Below are positions 8,104 to 17,723 of a DNA stretch of 64,000 bases, piece by piece. Origin of the DNA: an uncultured Erythrobacter sp. (GTDB taxonomy: Bacteria > Pseudomonadota > Alphaproteobacteria > Sphingomonadales > Sphingomonadaceae); NCBI RefSeq assembly GCF_947499705.1, contig NZ_CANMPJ010000001.1, forward strand, positions 1,461,501 through 1,525,500, given 5' to 3'. A program made the position numbers and the translations under genes. Position 1 is the first letter of the stretch. Every line of letters begins with the position of its first letter. Below the pieces are notes generated by a model. It worked only from the letters and a program-made list of their open reading frames with translations. It made no database searches and had not been told where the DNA came from.

Positions 8104-9491
8104 AGACATTCTGCAAATGCGCGGGAGACCGATTGTGCCAGCTCGTCGGGAGTGAATGCCGCACCATACTGCCTTGCCGCCTCGCCATGGAGCCATACGG
8201 CCTCGCAAGCGGCAGTGAATGGATCGCGGCCCTTCGCCATGCGGCTCACGGCGATGCCAGCGAGCACATCGCCACTGCCTGCGACCGATAACCAGCTCGA
8301 AGCCGGCGGAGCCAATGCGAGCCTGCCGTCGGGCGCGGCGACGACCGTGTCCGGGCCCTTCGCGCAGATCACCATTCCCGAGGTCTTGGCCAGCGCGATC
8401 GCTCGCGCTCGGCGTCCCTCGGCAATGACCGAGAAGCTTCGGCAAAGCGTTCCAAGTTCGCCATCGTGAGGCGTGGCGAGGATCGGGATGTCTCGACCGA
8501 GATCAATCGGGGCGAGCAATTGCAATGCGTCGGCATCAAGCACAAGCGCGGGCGCAAGCTGCATCGCGGAGTTGACTGCATCCTTGGCGGCATCAGTTCG
8601 CCCAAGTCCAGGCCCGATCAACACGGCATTAATGCGTTCGTCGACGAGCGTTTGGGAGAGCGGTGCGCTTTCAGTGACCAATCCGGCTCCAGCATTGGGA
8701 TAGTCCTGCTCGCCTAAGAGCTTCACGTAGCCCGCCCCGGCCCGCTGCGCCGCTTGAGCAGCCAAAACCGCCGCCCCGGGCATTTCGCCGCCAATGATAG
8801 CCGCAAGTCCGCGCCTATATTTGTGGCTCTCCAGACCAGGCGACGAAAGTCGCGGCCTGCCGATCAGTTCCGCCGCGCCTTCGACAGGTGCCACTCCGAT
8901 TTGGACAAGCCGCTTGAAGCCCATCATTGCGCGCCCAGGCATTGAGAAATGCGCGTATTTCCAGGCCCCGAGTGCAAGGGTGAGATCGTACTGCGGCAGC
9001 CGATCATTGAGCAGCGCGCCGCTATCATTCTCAATTCCAGATGGCAGGTCGATCGCGACTTTGAGCGCATGCCTTTCAGCCAAATCTAGCAACAAGACTG
9101 CATGTTCCGGCGACAATGCACGGGTCAGGCCAGAGCCGAACAGGCAATCGACAAACACCTCTGCAGCTGATCCAGTTCCGGAAGTGAGAACTTCCGCGTT
9201 CCAAGCCTTCCTTGCAGCCTTTGCGGCATCGGTCTTCGGCTCCAACGGCGCGATGACCTGAACCGAGTTTCCGAATTCACGCAAACGCCGGGCGATCACA
9301 TAGCCATCACCGCCATTGTTGCCTGGCCCGCAAAGCACCGTGACCGAGCGACCTGAAGCGACGCGCCTGATCCACTCAGCCGCACCGCCCGCGGCGATCT
9401 CCATGAGTTCCTCAACACTGGTCCCGGCATCGAAGATCGCCTGCTCGGCGGCTTGCATTTGGGCGACTGTAAAGATTCGAGTGTGAGTCAC
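8100..9491 (-). CDS. nnr: Bifunctional NAD(P)H-hydrate repair enzyme (epimerase plus dehydratase)
   Basis: 463 residues. The N-terminal YjeF_N epimerase domain (about 1-200) has the GPGNNGGDGYVIARRL nucleotide loop. The C-terminal ADP-dependent dehydratase domain (about 220-460) has GPGLGR, a VLDADALQLL strand, TPHDGELGTL and the GSGDVLAGI ribokinase-like motif. Together they convert hydrated NADH/NADPH back to the active cofactors. Both 3' and 5' ends overlap neighbours by ATGA, so it belongs to the tight minus-strand run from ilvD to the RNA methyltransferase. Confidence 0.95.
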   Translation of the reverse strand: MTHTRIFTVAQMQAAEQAIFDAGTSVEELMEIAAGGAAEWIRRVASGRSVTVLCGPGNNGGDGYVIARRLREFGNSVQVIAPLEPKTDAAKAARKAWNAEVLTSGTGSAAEVFVDCLFGSGLTRALSPEHAVLLLDLAERHALKVAIDLPSGIENDSGALLNDRLPQYDLTLALGAWKYAHFSMPGRAMMGFKRLVQIGVAPVEGAAELIGRPRLSSPGLESHKYRRGLAAIIGGEMPGAAVLAAQAAQRAGAGYVKLLGEQDYPNAGAGLVTESAPLSQTLVDERINAVLIGPGLGRTDAAKDAVNSAMQLAPALVLDADALQLLAPIDLGRDIPILATPHDGELGTLCRSFSVIAEGRRARAIALAKTSGMVICAKGPDTVVAAPDGRLALAPPASSWLSVAGSGDVLAGIAVSRMAKGRDPFTAACEAVWLHGEAARQYGAAFTPDELAQSVSRAFAECL

Positions 9492-9838
9492 TCGCCATAA
9501 CCGTCGGGCAGCGGCAGCTTGTAGCGGTCACCACCGACGGAAAACTCCCAAAAGGCATGAGAAATTGCTCTTATTGTTTCGGCTGGGTCTGCACCATCTG
9601 TGGTCACGATTTGATGCTCGCCATCGAAAGCAAATCTGCGAAAGCTTCCGTCTGGGTGGTGAATCAAAAATTCGCTATCGAGTTCATCTCCCAACCATTC
9701 GAGCGTGCAGACCTCCGAATACTCAGCACCCGGCCCGATGGCGCAGTCGATCATTTCACCTTCGGGAGCCGGACTTTCGGTCGTGCAAGCCGCTAGCAGT
9801 AGCGCCGAAGCGACAGCGCTAAATGTCCGCAAAAACAT
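9488..9838 (-). CDS. Small putative lipoprotein of unknown function
   Basis: 116 residues. The N-terminus is a lipoprotein signal ending in LLLAAC (Cys about residue 17), so it should be membrane-anchored on the periplasmic side. The mature part is acidic, with two Cys (IDCAIGPG and EVCTLEWL) that may form a disulphide, and an HPDGSFRRF strand. I recognise no family. It overlaps ilvD by 20 bases and nnr by 4. The ATG at 9838 is preferred because upstream in-frame starts lie inside ilvD. Confidence 0.75.
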   Translation of the reverse strand: MFLRTFSAVASALLLAACTTESPAPEGEMIDCAIGPGAEYSEVCTLEWLGDELDSEFLIHHPDGSFRRFAFDGEHQIVTTDGADPAETIRAISHAFWEFSVGGDRYKLPLPDGYGE

Positions 9839-11534
9839 GCGTTTCGCTCTTTGCACCAGGATGAGTGAGCGCGCCCTTGCTGGCTGGACCCACCGTTTGC
9901 GAATAGCGCCACAAAGCACCCGACTGATAATCGTTAGTGCGCGGCTGCCACGCCTTGTGACGCTCTGCCAACACGGCTTGATCGACAAGGAGATCGATTG
10001 TCCCTGCCTCGGCATCAATGGAGATGGTGTCGCCATCCTCGACCAGCGCAATCGGCCCGCCATCGGCGGCTTCCGGCCCGACATGGCCGATGCAGAAGCC
10101 ACGCGTCGCGCCTGAAAAGCGTCCGTCGGTGATAAGCGCAACTTTCTCACCCATGCCCTGCCCATAGAGTGCAGCGGTGGTGGAAAGCATTTCACGCATT
10201 CCGGGGCCGCCCTTAGGCCCCTCGTAGCGGATGATGATCACACTGCCTTCGTCAATATCGCGGCGCTCGACGGCGGCGAAGGCGTCTTCCTCGCAGTCAA
10301 ATACGCGGGCGGTGCCAGTAAACTGCAGCCGTTCCATCCCCGCGACCTTCACGATGGCTCCATCGGGCGCGAGCGAGCCTTTCAGGCCGACAACACCGCC
10401 AGTGGGCGTGATCGGTTTGGCCACATCGTAGAACACCTTCTGATCGGGGTTCCACGTGATCTCTTCGAGGTTTTCGCCCAGTGTTTTTCCCGTCACTGTC
10501 ATCGGGTTGGGATCGAGGAAACCGCCATCAAGCAGCGTCTTCATGCCCATATAGACGCCGCCGGCCTCGTGCATGTCCTTGGCGACGTACTTCCCGCCCG
10601 GTTTCAGGTCTGCGATGTAGGGTGTGGATTTGAAAATTTCGGCAACATCGAACAGATCGAAATCGATCCCGCATTCACTCGCCATGGCCGGTAGGTGAAG
10701 CGCGGCGTTAGTCGAACCGCCAGTTGCAGCGACAACCCGTGCGGCGTTCTCAAATGCTGCCTTGGTGCAGATATCGCGCGGACGCAGATTGATCTCGAGC
10801 AGCTTCATCACCTGCTCGCCAGCAGCGCGGGCGATCTCTTCGCGCGATTTGTACGGAGCAGGTGACATGTTGCTGTTTGGCAGCGACAATCCGATAGCCT
10901 CGCCGACGCACGCCATGGTGTTCGCAGTAAACTGACCTCCACACGCGCCGTGCCCCGGACAAGCCACCTTTTCGAGCGCGATCAGCTCTTGCAGCGGGCA
11001 ATTGCCTGCCGCGTGCTGACCAACTTTCTCGAACACGTCGACGACCGTTACGTCTTCGCCTTTGTAGGTGCCCGGCAGGATCGACCCGCCATAGACGAAG
11101 ATGCTCGGCACATTCAGCCGCAGCATCGACATCATCATGCCGGGCAGGCTCTTGTCGCACCCCGCAAAGCCGACCAGCGCATCATAGCAATGCCCGCGCA
11201 CCGAAAGCTCAACCGAGTCCGCAATCACTTCGCGACTGATGAGCGAGCTTTTCATGCCCTGATGGCCCATCGCGATGCCATCGGTAACAGTGATGGTGTT
11301 GAAACGGCGCGGCGTCCCTCCCCCCGCAATCACGCCTTCGCGGCAGATATTGGCTTGGGGATCGAGCGTCGTGTTGCACGGAGCGGAATCGTTTCCGGCG
11401 CTGGCAACTGCGACGAAAGGACGCGCAATCTCCTCCTCGGTCATGCCCATCGCGTAGTAATAGGAACGATGCGGCGCACGCTCTGGACCGACCGAAACGT
11501 GGCGGCTGGGCAGCTTGGACTTATCGAACGACAT
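9819..11534 (-). CDS. ilvD: Dihydroxy-acid dehydratase
   Basis: 571 residues from the ATG at 11534; a GGGAA ribosome-binding sequence sits a few bases before it, so the TTG at 11549 is rejected. It catalyses the dehydration of dihydroxy-isovalerate and dihydroxy-methylvalerate in valine and isoleucine synthesis. IlvD/Edd hallmarks are visible: [21 protein letters not shown], [19 protein letters not shown] segments with the cluster Cys residues, [13 protein letters not shown] and [15 protein letters not shown]. The Cys pattern is that of IlvD rather than Edd. Confidence 0.96.
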   Translation of the reverse strand: MSFDKSKLPSRHVSVGPERAPHRSYYYAMGMTEEEIARPFVAVASAGNDSAPCNTTLDPQANICREGVIAGGGTPRRFNTITVTDGIAMGHQGMKSSLISREVIADSVELSVRGHCYDALVGFAGCDKSLPGMMMSMLRLNVPSIFVYGGSILPGTYKGEDVTVVDVFEKVGQHAAGNCPLQELIALEKVACPGHGACGGQFTANTMACVGEAIGLSLPNSNMSPAPYKSREEIARAAGEQVMKLLEINLRPRDICTKAAFENAARVVAATGGSTNAALHLPAMASECGIDFDLFDVAEIFKSTPYIADLKPGGKYVAKDMHEAGGVYMGMKTLLDGGFLDPNPMTVTGKTLGENLEEITWNPDQKVFYDVAKPITPTGGVVGLKGSLAPDGAIVKVAGMERLQFTGTARVFDCEEDAFAAVERRDIDEGSVIIIRYEGPKGGPGMREMLSTTAALYGQGMGEKVALITDGRFSGATRGFCIGHVGPEAADGGPIALVEDGDTISIDAEAGTIDLLVDQAVLAERHKAWQPRTNDYQSGALWRYSQTVGPASKGALTHPGAKSETHVFADI

Positions 11535-11576
11535 TTTGTTTCCCGTCAAAAGGCAATTTCGACAGGACCAGTGCCT

Positions 11577-12299
11577 CTAGTCGAGCGCCAGCGCAACCCT
11601 TCCCGCGACATCGGATATCATCGCGGCCCAGCGCGACTGCTCTGCCCGCGTTGTGATCAGATCCTGTCGGACCTCGATCGCACAATAGTACCGTCCGTGC
11701 GCTTCGGCATGGCGGTTCATCGTGGCGTTGAGTTCGGTGCCAGAATACGGCTCGTTATCGCCGACATTCAGTCCAAGCTCGCTGAACAGGCGGATTGCGT
11801 GGCGCGCTGCGCGGTCATCCTCGTTGTAGAGCAAGGCGACCTGCCACGGACGGTCTTCATCGCTGGTCTCCAGCTTCGGCGTGAAGCTATGGAGCGAGAT
11901 GATCAGTTCGGGTGCCGCTTCGTCGAGCCATTTCGCCAAGGCGCTGTGATAAGGCCTGTAATAGCTATCGAGCCTGCCTTGAACATCGGCACCGATATTG
12001 CCGGGGATCAGGTGCCCATCACTCTCGGTCGGAACGACATTTGGGTGATCTTCTTCGCGATGCAGGTCCACCACCAAGCGACTGACCGTCGCCAGATGCG
12101 CTGGCACGTCATGGCGACGCGCCATCCGCGCTGCGACGCCATTGACGCCAATATCGACCGCTATGTGCTGATCCAGGAGATTTCGCGGGATGCCGAGTGG
12201 AACATCGGGCGGCACAAAGTTCGACGCATGATCAGCGACACACACCAAACCGCCACGCTTGACCGTGCCGATTTGGCGATATGGGATACCATCGATCAT
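11577..12299 (-). CDS. N-formylglutamate amidohydrolase family protein
   Basis: 240 residues from the ATG at 12299, which overlaps the ispE stop (ATGA). The VCVADHASN motif near the N-terminus, a VDLHREEDHP segment and ELIISLHSFTP are the metal-binding and catalytic regions of the FGase family (PF05013). Members hydrolyse N-formylglutamate in histidine degradation or related N-acyl amino acids. No other hut gene is nearby, so the true substrate may differ. It is co-transcribed with ispE. Confidence 0.88.
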   Translation of the reverse strand: MIDGIPYRQIGTVKRGGLVCVADHASNFVPPDVPLGIPRNLLDQHIAVDIGVNGVAARMARRHDVPAHLATVSRLVVDLHREEDHPNVVPTESDGHLIPGNIGADVQGRLDSYYRPYHSALAKWLDEAAPELIISLHSFTPKLETSDEDRPWQVALLYNEDDRAARHAIRLFSELGLNVGDNEPYSGTELNATMNRHAEAHGRYYCAIEVRQDLITTRAEQSRWAAMISDVAGRVALALD

Positions 12300-13105
12300 C
12301 GAAGCTTTCCTGACATTTGCCACCATTCCGGTCGCGCCTTGGCGATCCGGCGCGCCGCGTCATCGCGCGCTTCGGTGCTGGGATAGAGTGCAAAACATGT
12401 GGCCCCTGATCCCGACATTTCAACCTTCCACGCGGTGTCGCGGCCCAATTCACCAAGTACATCAGCGATTTGCGGACATATCTTAATAGCGGGTTCACGC
12501 AGGTCATTGCGGCCCTGTTCGGCGATTTCGCACGCTGATCCTTGCGAGAGTGCGCCGCGATCCTTGCCATCCCATGCTTTGAACACCGGGCCGGTAGCCA
12601 GCGGTACGCGTGGATTGATGAGCAGTACGGGCGTCGCGGCCAATCCGGTGTCGGTTGGCTCAAGTTCGGTCCCGGTCCCGCGTCCGATCGCGGTTTCCCT
12701 CCGCACGCAAGATGGCACGTCGGCTCCGAGCCTCGTCGCGCGTTCAAGCCAATCGTCAGGCAAACCATACTGGCGCTCCACCAGCCGGAATACGGCACCC
12801 GCATCGGCCGATCCGCCGCCAAGACCCGCCGCAACGGGCAGGTTCTTTTCGAGCGTGATGTCGAGACCTTGAGACCGAGGCAGTGCGCCGAGCGCTCTGG
12901 CAACCAAATTGTCGAGAGGATCATCGATCCCGCCCGCAAACTCACCGAGCGTGGTCACCCGGTCTTCTTCGGCAATTCGCGCGGTCAGTGTGTCCCCCGC
13001 ATCCACAAAGGCGAACAGCGTCTCAAGCTCGTGGTAGCCATCCTCCCGCCGCCTGCGGACATGCAGCGCGAGGTTAATCTTGGCGTAGGCGGTTTCGATC
13101 AACAC
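12296..13105 (-). CDS. ispE: 4-(cytidine 5'-diphospho)-2-C-methyl-D-erythritol kinase
   Basis: 269 residues from a GTG at 13105. It is a GHMP kinase with an AYAKINLALHV start, the ATP loop LPVAAGLGGGSADA near residue 95 and the C-terminal EMSGSGATCFALY motif. It phosphorylates CDP-methylerythritol in the non-mevalonate isoprenoid pathway. I see no clear ribosome-binding site before the GTG; the adjacent TTG codon is another possible start, one residue shorter. Confidence 0.95.
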   Translation of the reverse strand: MLIETAYAKINLALHVRRRREDGYHELETLFAFVDAGDTLTARIAEEDRVTTLGEFAGGIDDPLDNLVARALGALPRSQGLDITLEKNLPVAAGLGGGSADAGAVFRLVERQYGLPDDWLERATRLGADVPSCVRRETAIGRGTGTELEPTDTGLAATPVLLINPRVPLATGPVFKAWDGKDRGALSQGSACEIAEQGRNDLREPAIKICPQIADVLGELGRDTAWKVEMSGSGATCFALYPSTEARDDAARRIAKARPEWWQMSGKLR

Positions 13106-13126
13106 AAAGAGATAAACATGGCTGGG

Positions 13127-13405
13127 TCAGTCATCCTGAACTCTTGTCCATGGAAGCCCCCGCCCTTTTCGCTCCGCCGTCCAACCTGGAGGAAGATCGG
13201 AAAGCTCGTGCAGTTCCGGATGAGCAGACAACACCGATGACATTGACACGAGAAGTGCCTCATCCATGTCCAATGGCTTTCCGTCGAGAAAGGCCCAGGA
13301 GTGGTCTTCTTCGTAGTGGGAAACCAAAAGCACTTCTGCCCCCGCAAGAATTGACTTGCAGGTGAAGCATGCCGTGTCAGGAGATTGGTCGAATTCCCAG
13401 CCCAT
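13127..13405 (-). CDS. Small CxxC protein of unknown function, in the ETF-QO operon
   Basis: 92 residues. A GAGG sequence lies 5 bases before the ATG at 13405, which falls 6 bases after the ETF-QO stop, so the two are probably one operon. An ACFTC pair near residue 13 suggests metal or redox chemistry. The middle has an HYEEDHSWAFLDG segment and the end an LPPGWTAERKGRGLPW motif rich in Trp. It resembles uncharacterised small proteins that carry a similar Gly-Trp tail, but I cannot name a family with confidence. Confidence 0.75.
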   Translation of the reverse strand: MGWEFDQSPDTACFTCKSILAGAEVLLVSHYEEDHSWAFLDGKPLDMDEALLVSMSSVLSAHPELHELSDLPPGWTAERKGRGLPWTRVQDD

Positions 13406-13411
13406 CGAACC

Positions 13412-15058
13412 TCACATATTCGGATAGTTAGGCCCGCCGCCACCCTCTGGCGTGACCCAGTTGATGTTCTGGTTCGGGTCCTTGATGTCGCAAGTCTTGC
13501 AGTGGACGCAGTTTTGCGAGTTGATCTGGAACTTGGGCTCCTTGCCGTCTTCCAGGATCCACTCGTAGACGCCCGCTGGGCAATAGCGTGACGACGGCCC
13601 GCCAAAGACCTCGAATTCGCTCTCGCGCTGCAACTCGCGGTCTTCGACTTGCAAGTGGACCGGCTGGTCCTCTGCATGGTTGGTGAAGCTGTAGGCTACG
13701 TTGGTGAGGCGGTCGAAGCTGATTTCGCCATCAGGCTTGGGATAGTCGATCTTCGGATAAAGATCGGCACGGCCCGTCAGCGTGTAATCGGGGTGATGCT
13801 TCATGTTGATCGGGAGGCCAATCTTGAGCGTGCGCATCCACATGTCCACGCCCGCCAGCGCAGTGCCGATGTCGCCGCCATACTTCGCGACCGCCGGCTG
13901 TGCGTTCTTCACTACCTTCAGCTCATCTGCGATCCAGCTTGAGCGAACGGCGCTGTCATAGTCCATCAGCTCGGTCTTCTCTTGACCGGCCGCCACCGCC
14001 GCAGCGATGCTTTCTGCGGCCAGCATACCGCTCTTCATGGCTGTATGGCTGCCTTTGATCCGGGGCACGTTGACGAATCCAGCCGCGCAGCCGATCAGTG
14101 CGCCGCCGGGGAATGCGAGCTTCGGCACAGCCTGCCAGCCGCCTTCATTAATCGCCCGCGCGCCATAAGCCACCCGGGTGCCGCCTTCGAGATATTCGCG
14201 GATCGCCGGATGCTGCTTCCAGCGCTGGAATTCCTGATAGGGCGAGACCCATGGGTTTTTGTAATCGAGCGCCGTCACGAAACCGAGCGCGACCTGTCCG
14301 TTCGCCTGATGGTAGAGGAAGCCCCCGCCCCAGCTGTCGCTTTCGCTCAAAGGCCAACCCTGCGTATGGATCACCCGGCCCGGCACGTGTTTCTTGGGAT
14401 CGATATCCCACAATTCCTTGATGCCGAGGCCATAGACCTGCGGCTGACAGTTCGCTTCGAGATCGAACTTCGCCTTCATCTGCTTGGTCAGCGAGCCGCG
14501 CGCACCTTCGGCAAACAGAGTGTACTTCGCCTCGATCTCCATGCCCGGCTGATAGTCGGGCTTGTGCGAGCCATCCTCGGCGATGCCCATGTCCTGTGTG
14601 ATCACGCCGCGGACGTTGCCGTCATCGTCGAACATCACTTCGTTGGCGGGGAAGCCGGGGAACACCATCACGCCCAGCTCTTCGGCCTGCTCACCCAGCC
14701 ACCGGCACATATTGCCGAGCGAGCCGGTGTAACAACCGTGATTGCTCATCAGCGGCGGCATGAACAGGTGCGGCAGCGAAGTCTTGCCGCCCTTTGACAG
14801 CACCCAGTGCCAGTTATCGGTTACCGGCGTCTCTGCCATCGGGCAGTCTTTGTCGCGCCAGTCAGGAATCAACTCATCAAGCGCCTTGGGATCGACCACC
14901 GCGCCCGAGAGGATATGCGCGCCGATTTCGGAGCCCTTCTCAAGCACCACGACTTCGAGTTCTTCGTTGATCTGTTTCAGCCGGATCGCTGCGGACAAGC
15001 CAGCTGGCCCGCCTCCAACGATCACAACATCACACGGCATCGATTCCCGTTCACTCAT
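13412..15058 (-). CDS. Electron transfer flavoprotein-ubiquinone oxidoreductase
   Basis: 548 residues. An FAD-binding Rossmann motif VVIVGGGPAGLSAAI opens the protein. The C-terminus has the ferredoxin-like 4Fe-4S domain, with CPAGVYEW and CVHCKTCDIKDPNQNI supplying the four Cys. The QGWPLSESDSWGGGFLYH and GAxINEGGWQAVPKL regions are typical of this family. It passes electrons from ETF (fatty-acid and amino-acid oxidation) to ubiquinone at the inner membrane. etfA and etfB are not in the window. Confidence 0.96.
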   Translation of the reverse strand: MSERESMPCDVVIVGGGPAGLSAAIRLKQINEELEVVVLEKGSEIGAHILSGAVVDPKALDELIPDWRDKDCPMAETPVTDNWHWVLSKGGKTSLPHLFMPPLMSNHGCYTGSLGNMCRWLGEQAEELGVMVFPGFPANEVMFDDDGNVRGVITQDMGIAEDGSHKPDYQPGMEIEAKYTLFAEGARGSLTKQMKAKFDLEANCQPQVYGLGIKELWDIDPKKHVPGRVIHTQGWPLSESDSWGGGFLYHQANGQVALGFVTALDYKNPWVSPYQEFQRWKQHPAIREYLEGGTRVAYGARAINEGGWQAVPKLAFPGGALIGCAAGFVNVPRIKGSHTAMKSGMLAAESIAAAVAAGQEKTELMDYDSAVRSSWIADELKVVKNAQPAVAKYGGDIGTALAGVDMWMRTLKIGLPINMKHHPDYTLTGRADLYPKIDYPKPDGEISFDRLTNVAYSFTNHAEDQPVHLQVEDRELQRESEFEVFGGPSSRYCPAGVYEWILEDGKEPKFQINSQNCVHCKTCDIKDPNQNINWVTPEGGGGPNYPNM

Positions 15059-15163
15059 GCGCTTTTCCGGTTCCCATAGTTTTCGACCCGGCAGGGCCGC
15101 GTATTTCGTCTCAACTGCACTTGCTAACTGCGATTCGGACAGTCAAGGTTTGCATTCAATAGC

Positions 15164-15949
15164 ATGACGGACTCTGCCCCCACCCTTGCACAGGAATTTG
15201 AGAGCGCGCTCGACTGGTGGAGTGCGGCTGGGGTCGATTCCGATTTCACCGATGACGCTACGGCTTGGTTGCTTGAAAAGCTGGAACAGGAGGGCAGTTC
15301 CGGGCAGTCAAAGGCAACTGCCGGTGTGGCCGCATCGGAAGGAATATCAGATTCCAAGTCAGCCGAACCAGCCCGCGCTCAACCGGCGCGCCTCAATCTG
15401 CTTGGCGATTCGCCGCCGGAGACGCTCAGCGAATTCCGCGAATTCTGGCTCACGGCGCCGGGACTTGATCCGATTGGACCTCGGGGTCGCGTTTCACCTC
15501 GGGGAGATGCCAACGCAAAACTGATGGTGCTGGCGGTCGAACCAGAGGAAGGCGACCGGGACAGGCTGTTCACCGGACCGCAAGGTCAATTGCTAGCACG
15601 TATGCTTAACGCGATGGGTCTGACGGAGGATGAGGTCTATTTCGCATCCGCGCTGCCAAGGCCCACTCCCATGGCCGATACCGCAAGCATCGCAGCCGCC
15701 GGAATGGATGCAATTACCGCGCATCACATCAAACTTGCGGCTCCGAAAAGCGTTCTTGCCCTCGGCGGCAACATTCTGCCGCTAATTGGCCACGAATTGC
15801 CGAAAGACCCATCATCTTTACGTGAAATCAACTTAGTTAATCCACCTACGCCGCTTCTGGTTAGTGAGGGGCTGGATAGCCTCATGACGATGCCCCGGCT
15901 GAAAGCCCGGTTCTGGCGGAGATGGATTGAATGGTCGGCCAAGCGATAA
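15164..15949 (+). CDS. Uracil-DNA glycosylase superfamily protein, divergent
   Basis: 261 residues. The region from about residue 115 aligns in outline with family 4 UDGs: a VLAVEPEEGDRDRLFTGPQGQLLARML segment matches the usual GEAPG...GRPFVGxAGxLL motif, and VYFASALPRP replaces the NTVKCRPP strand. The four Fe-S Cys and the catalytic HPS motif near the C-terminus are absent; the latter reads NPPTPLL. It may be a non-canonical glycosylase, a DNA-binding derivative or inactive. The N-terminal 90 residues are low-complexity and acidic. The stop overlaps the next start by one base (TAATG). Confidence 0.7.
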   Translation: MTDSAPTLAQEFESALDWWSAAGVDSDFTDDATAWLLEKLEQEGSSGQSKATAGVAASEGISDSKSAEPARAQPARLNLLGDSPPETLSEFREFWLTAPGLDPIGPRGRVSPRGDANAKLMVLAVEPEEGDRDRLFTGPQGQLLARMLNAMGLTEDEVYFASALPRPTPMADTASIAAAGMDAITAHHIKLAAPKSVLALGGNILPLIGHELPKDPSSLREINLVNPPTPLLVSEGLDSLMTMPRLKARFWRRWIEWSAKR

Positions 15950-17706
15950 TGAATACCTGCGTTCGGCCCGCTTTGGTCGCCTTAACTCTAGCAACTGCTC
16001 TTACCGTTCCCACGATAGCTTCGGCGCAAAGTCAGAGCATGGCTGCGCATTACGATCGGCAAGCGAACCAGAGCAATTCTTTGCCGAGCGTGTTGTCGAA
16101 CCAGGAGCGCGACTTTTATCGGCACGTGTTCCGCTCGATCGACCGTCAGCAATGGCAAGAGGTCGAAAAGCTCCTCAAAGACCGTCAGGGCGGCATCCTG
16201 CATCAGATGGCGCTCGCCGAGTACTACACCCACGCCAAGAGTCCCAAAGTCAGCGCCGACGCGATCGGCACGTGGTTCAGCATGGGTGTCGAACTGCCGC
16301 AATCGCAGCAGCTTGGCCGCATGGGCGCAAAGCGCGGTCTGCAATGGACTCCGAGTTTTCCGAGCGCGCAGGGCTTCCGCCGCCAGCCCGCCGCATCGAA
16401 GCGTATCCGGCCTCGCCCGGTCAACGATGGTACACTTTCGGCAAGCGCCAAATCCGCGATCCTTGACGCGATCAAGAACGACAATCCGATGGGTGCCTAC
16501 GAGAAGCTCGCGGAAGTCGATGGTCAGCTGAGCTCCGCTGCGCGCGCCGAATGGCGCCAACGCGTTGCTTGGAGTTTCTACATCGAGAATGACGATGAGA
16601 ACGCATTGGCGCTTGCCGAAAAAGTTTCTGAAGGCAGCGGTGCCTGGGTTGCTGAAGGCGATTGGGTCGCCGGACTGTCTGCATGGCGCCTTGGCTATTG
16701 CGCGCTTTCTGCCGAAGCATTTGCGCGCGCCGCGCAAAACTCGACCAATGTCGAGCTGACGACTGCCGCGCATTATTGGGCGCACCGGTCCCTTGTCCGT
16801 TGCCGCGAACCGGGACAGGCGCAGCAGCACTTGCAAGCCGCATCGCAGCACAGTGAGACACTTTACGGAATGCTTGCGGCAGACCAACTGGGCATTGAGC
16901 TTCCAGCAGGAGCCGAGCCTTCTCCGTTCACCGACAACGATTGGCGTTCGATCAACGACCGCTCCAATGTTCGCGTTGCGACCGCGCTGGTTGAAATAGG
17001 CCGTCCCGGTCTCGCTGATGAAGTGCTTCGCCACGAGGCGCGGATTGGCCGGTCGCAGGATTACGCTTCGATCGCGCGCCTCGCTCGCGAGCTTGGCCTG
17101 CCATCGACCCAGCTCTTCCTCGCGCACAATGCGCCCTATGGCATGCGGAGCGAAAGCTCCCTGCGGTATCCGGTCGCGCGCTGGCAGCCAAAGACTGGCT
17201 GGAGCGTCGATCCGGCCCTCGCCTTTGCGCATGCCTTGCAGGAATCTAACTTCCGCGCTGGAGCGGTCAGCCCAGCCAATGCGCGCGGTCTGATGCAGAT
17301 CATGCCGGGCACAGCGCGCGATCATAACCGCAGCCTCAATCTCGGCGCGAGTTATGCCGACCTCAACGACCCAGAGGTCAATCTCGCATACGGCCAGCAG
17401 CACCTTGAGATGCTTCGCGACAGCTATGCGACGCAGGGCCTGCTGCCGAAGATCATGGCGGCTTACAACGCCGGTCTCACGCCGGTCAGCCGCTGGAACA
17501 GCGAGATCAACGATCAGGGCGACGCTCTGCTCTGGATGGAATCGATCCCCTATTGGGAAACGCGCGGTTATGTCGCCATCGTGATGCGCAATTACTGGAT
17601 GTATGAGCGCGCCGCGGGCGTCGATTCGCCAAGCCGCCGCGCGCTTGCACAAGGGCAGTGGCCAGTCTTCCCCGATATGGCTAGAGCCCGGTCAGCGAGG
17701 CGCTAA
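15949..17706 (+). CDS. Soluble lytic murein transglycosylase (SLT family)
   Basis: 585 residues from the ATG at 15949. A signal peptide (cleaved near ASA-QSQS, residue 31) exports it to the periplasm. A long helical, Slt70-like superhelical region (about 40-410) precedes the C-terminal lysozyme-like domain, with the catalytic Glu in HALQESNF, then ARGLMQIMPGTA and MAAYNAG. It cleaves peptidoglycan glycan strands to form anhydro ends. It is translationally coupled to the UDG-like gene and followed 17 bases later by moaB. Confidence 0.93.
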   Translation: MNTCVRPALVALTLATALTVPTIASAQSQSMAAHYDRQANQSNSLPSVLSNQERDFYRHVFRSIDRQQWQEVEKLLKDRQGGILHQMALAEYYTHAKSPKVSADAIGTWFSMGVELPQSQQLGRMGAKRGLQWTPSFPSAQGFRRQPAASKRIRPRPVNDGTLSASAKSAILDAIKNDNPMGAYEKLAEVDGQLSSAARAEWRQRVAWSFYIENDDENALALAEKVSEGSGAWVAEGDWVAGLSAWRLGYCALSAEAFARAAQNSTNVELTTAAHYWAHRSLVRCREPGQAQQHLQAASQHSETLYGMLAADQLGIELPAGAEPSPFTDNDWRSINDRSNVRVATALVEIGRPGLADEVLRHEARIGRSQDYASIARLARELGLPSTQLFLAHNAPYGMRSESSLRYPVARWQPKTGWSVDPALAFAHALQESNFRAGAVSPANARGLMQIMPGTARDHNRSLNLGASYADLNDPEVNLAYGQQHLEMLRDSYATQGLLPKIMAAYNAGLTPVSRWNSEINDQGDALLWMESIPYWETRGYVAIVMRNYWMYERAAGVDSPSRRALAQGQWPVFPDMARARSARR

Positions 17707-17723
17707 CGGCAGGGAGAGGTAAG

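Noticed and set aside
8878..8888. ccttcgacagg, part of the 30-bp repeat
   Set aside because: Only 11 bases match, inside the nnr coding sequence, without the rest of the repeat; chance.
10950..12386. 478-residue plus-strand open frame
   Set aside because: It lies wholly antisense to ilvD and the amidohydrolase, both of which show full family motifs; its own composition is Arg/His-rich without any recognisable domain.
15988..17652. 554-residue minus-strand open frame
   Set aside because: Antisense shadow of the lytic transglycosylase gene; no motif, and long shadow frames are expected at this GC content.
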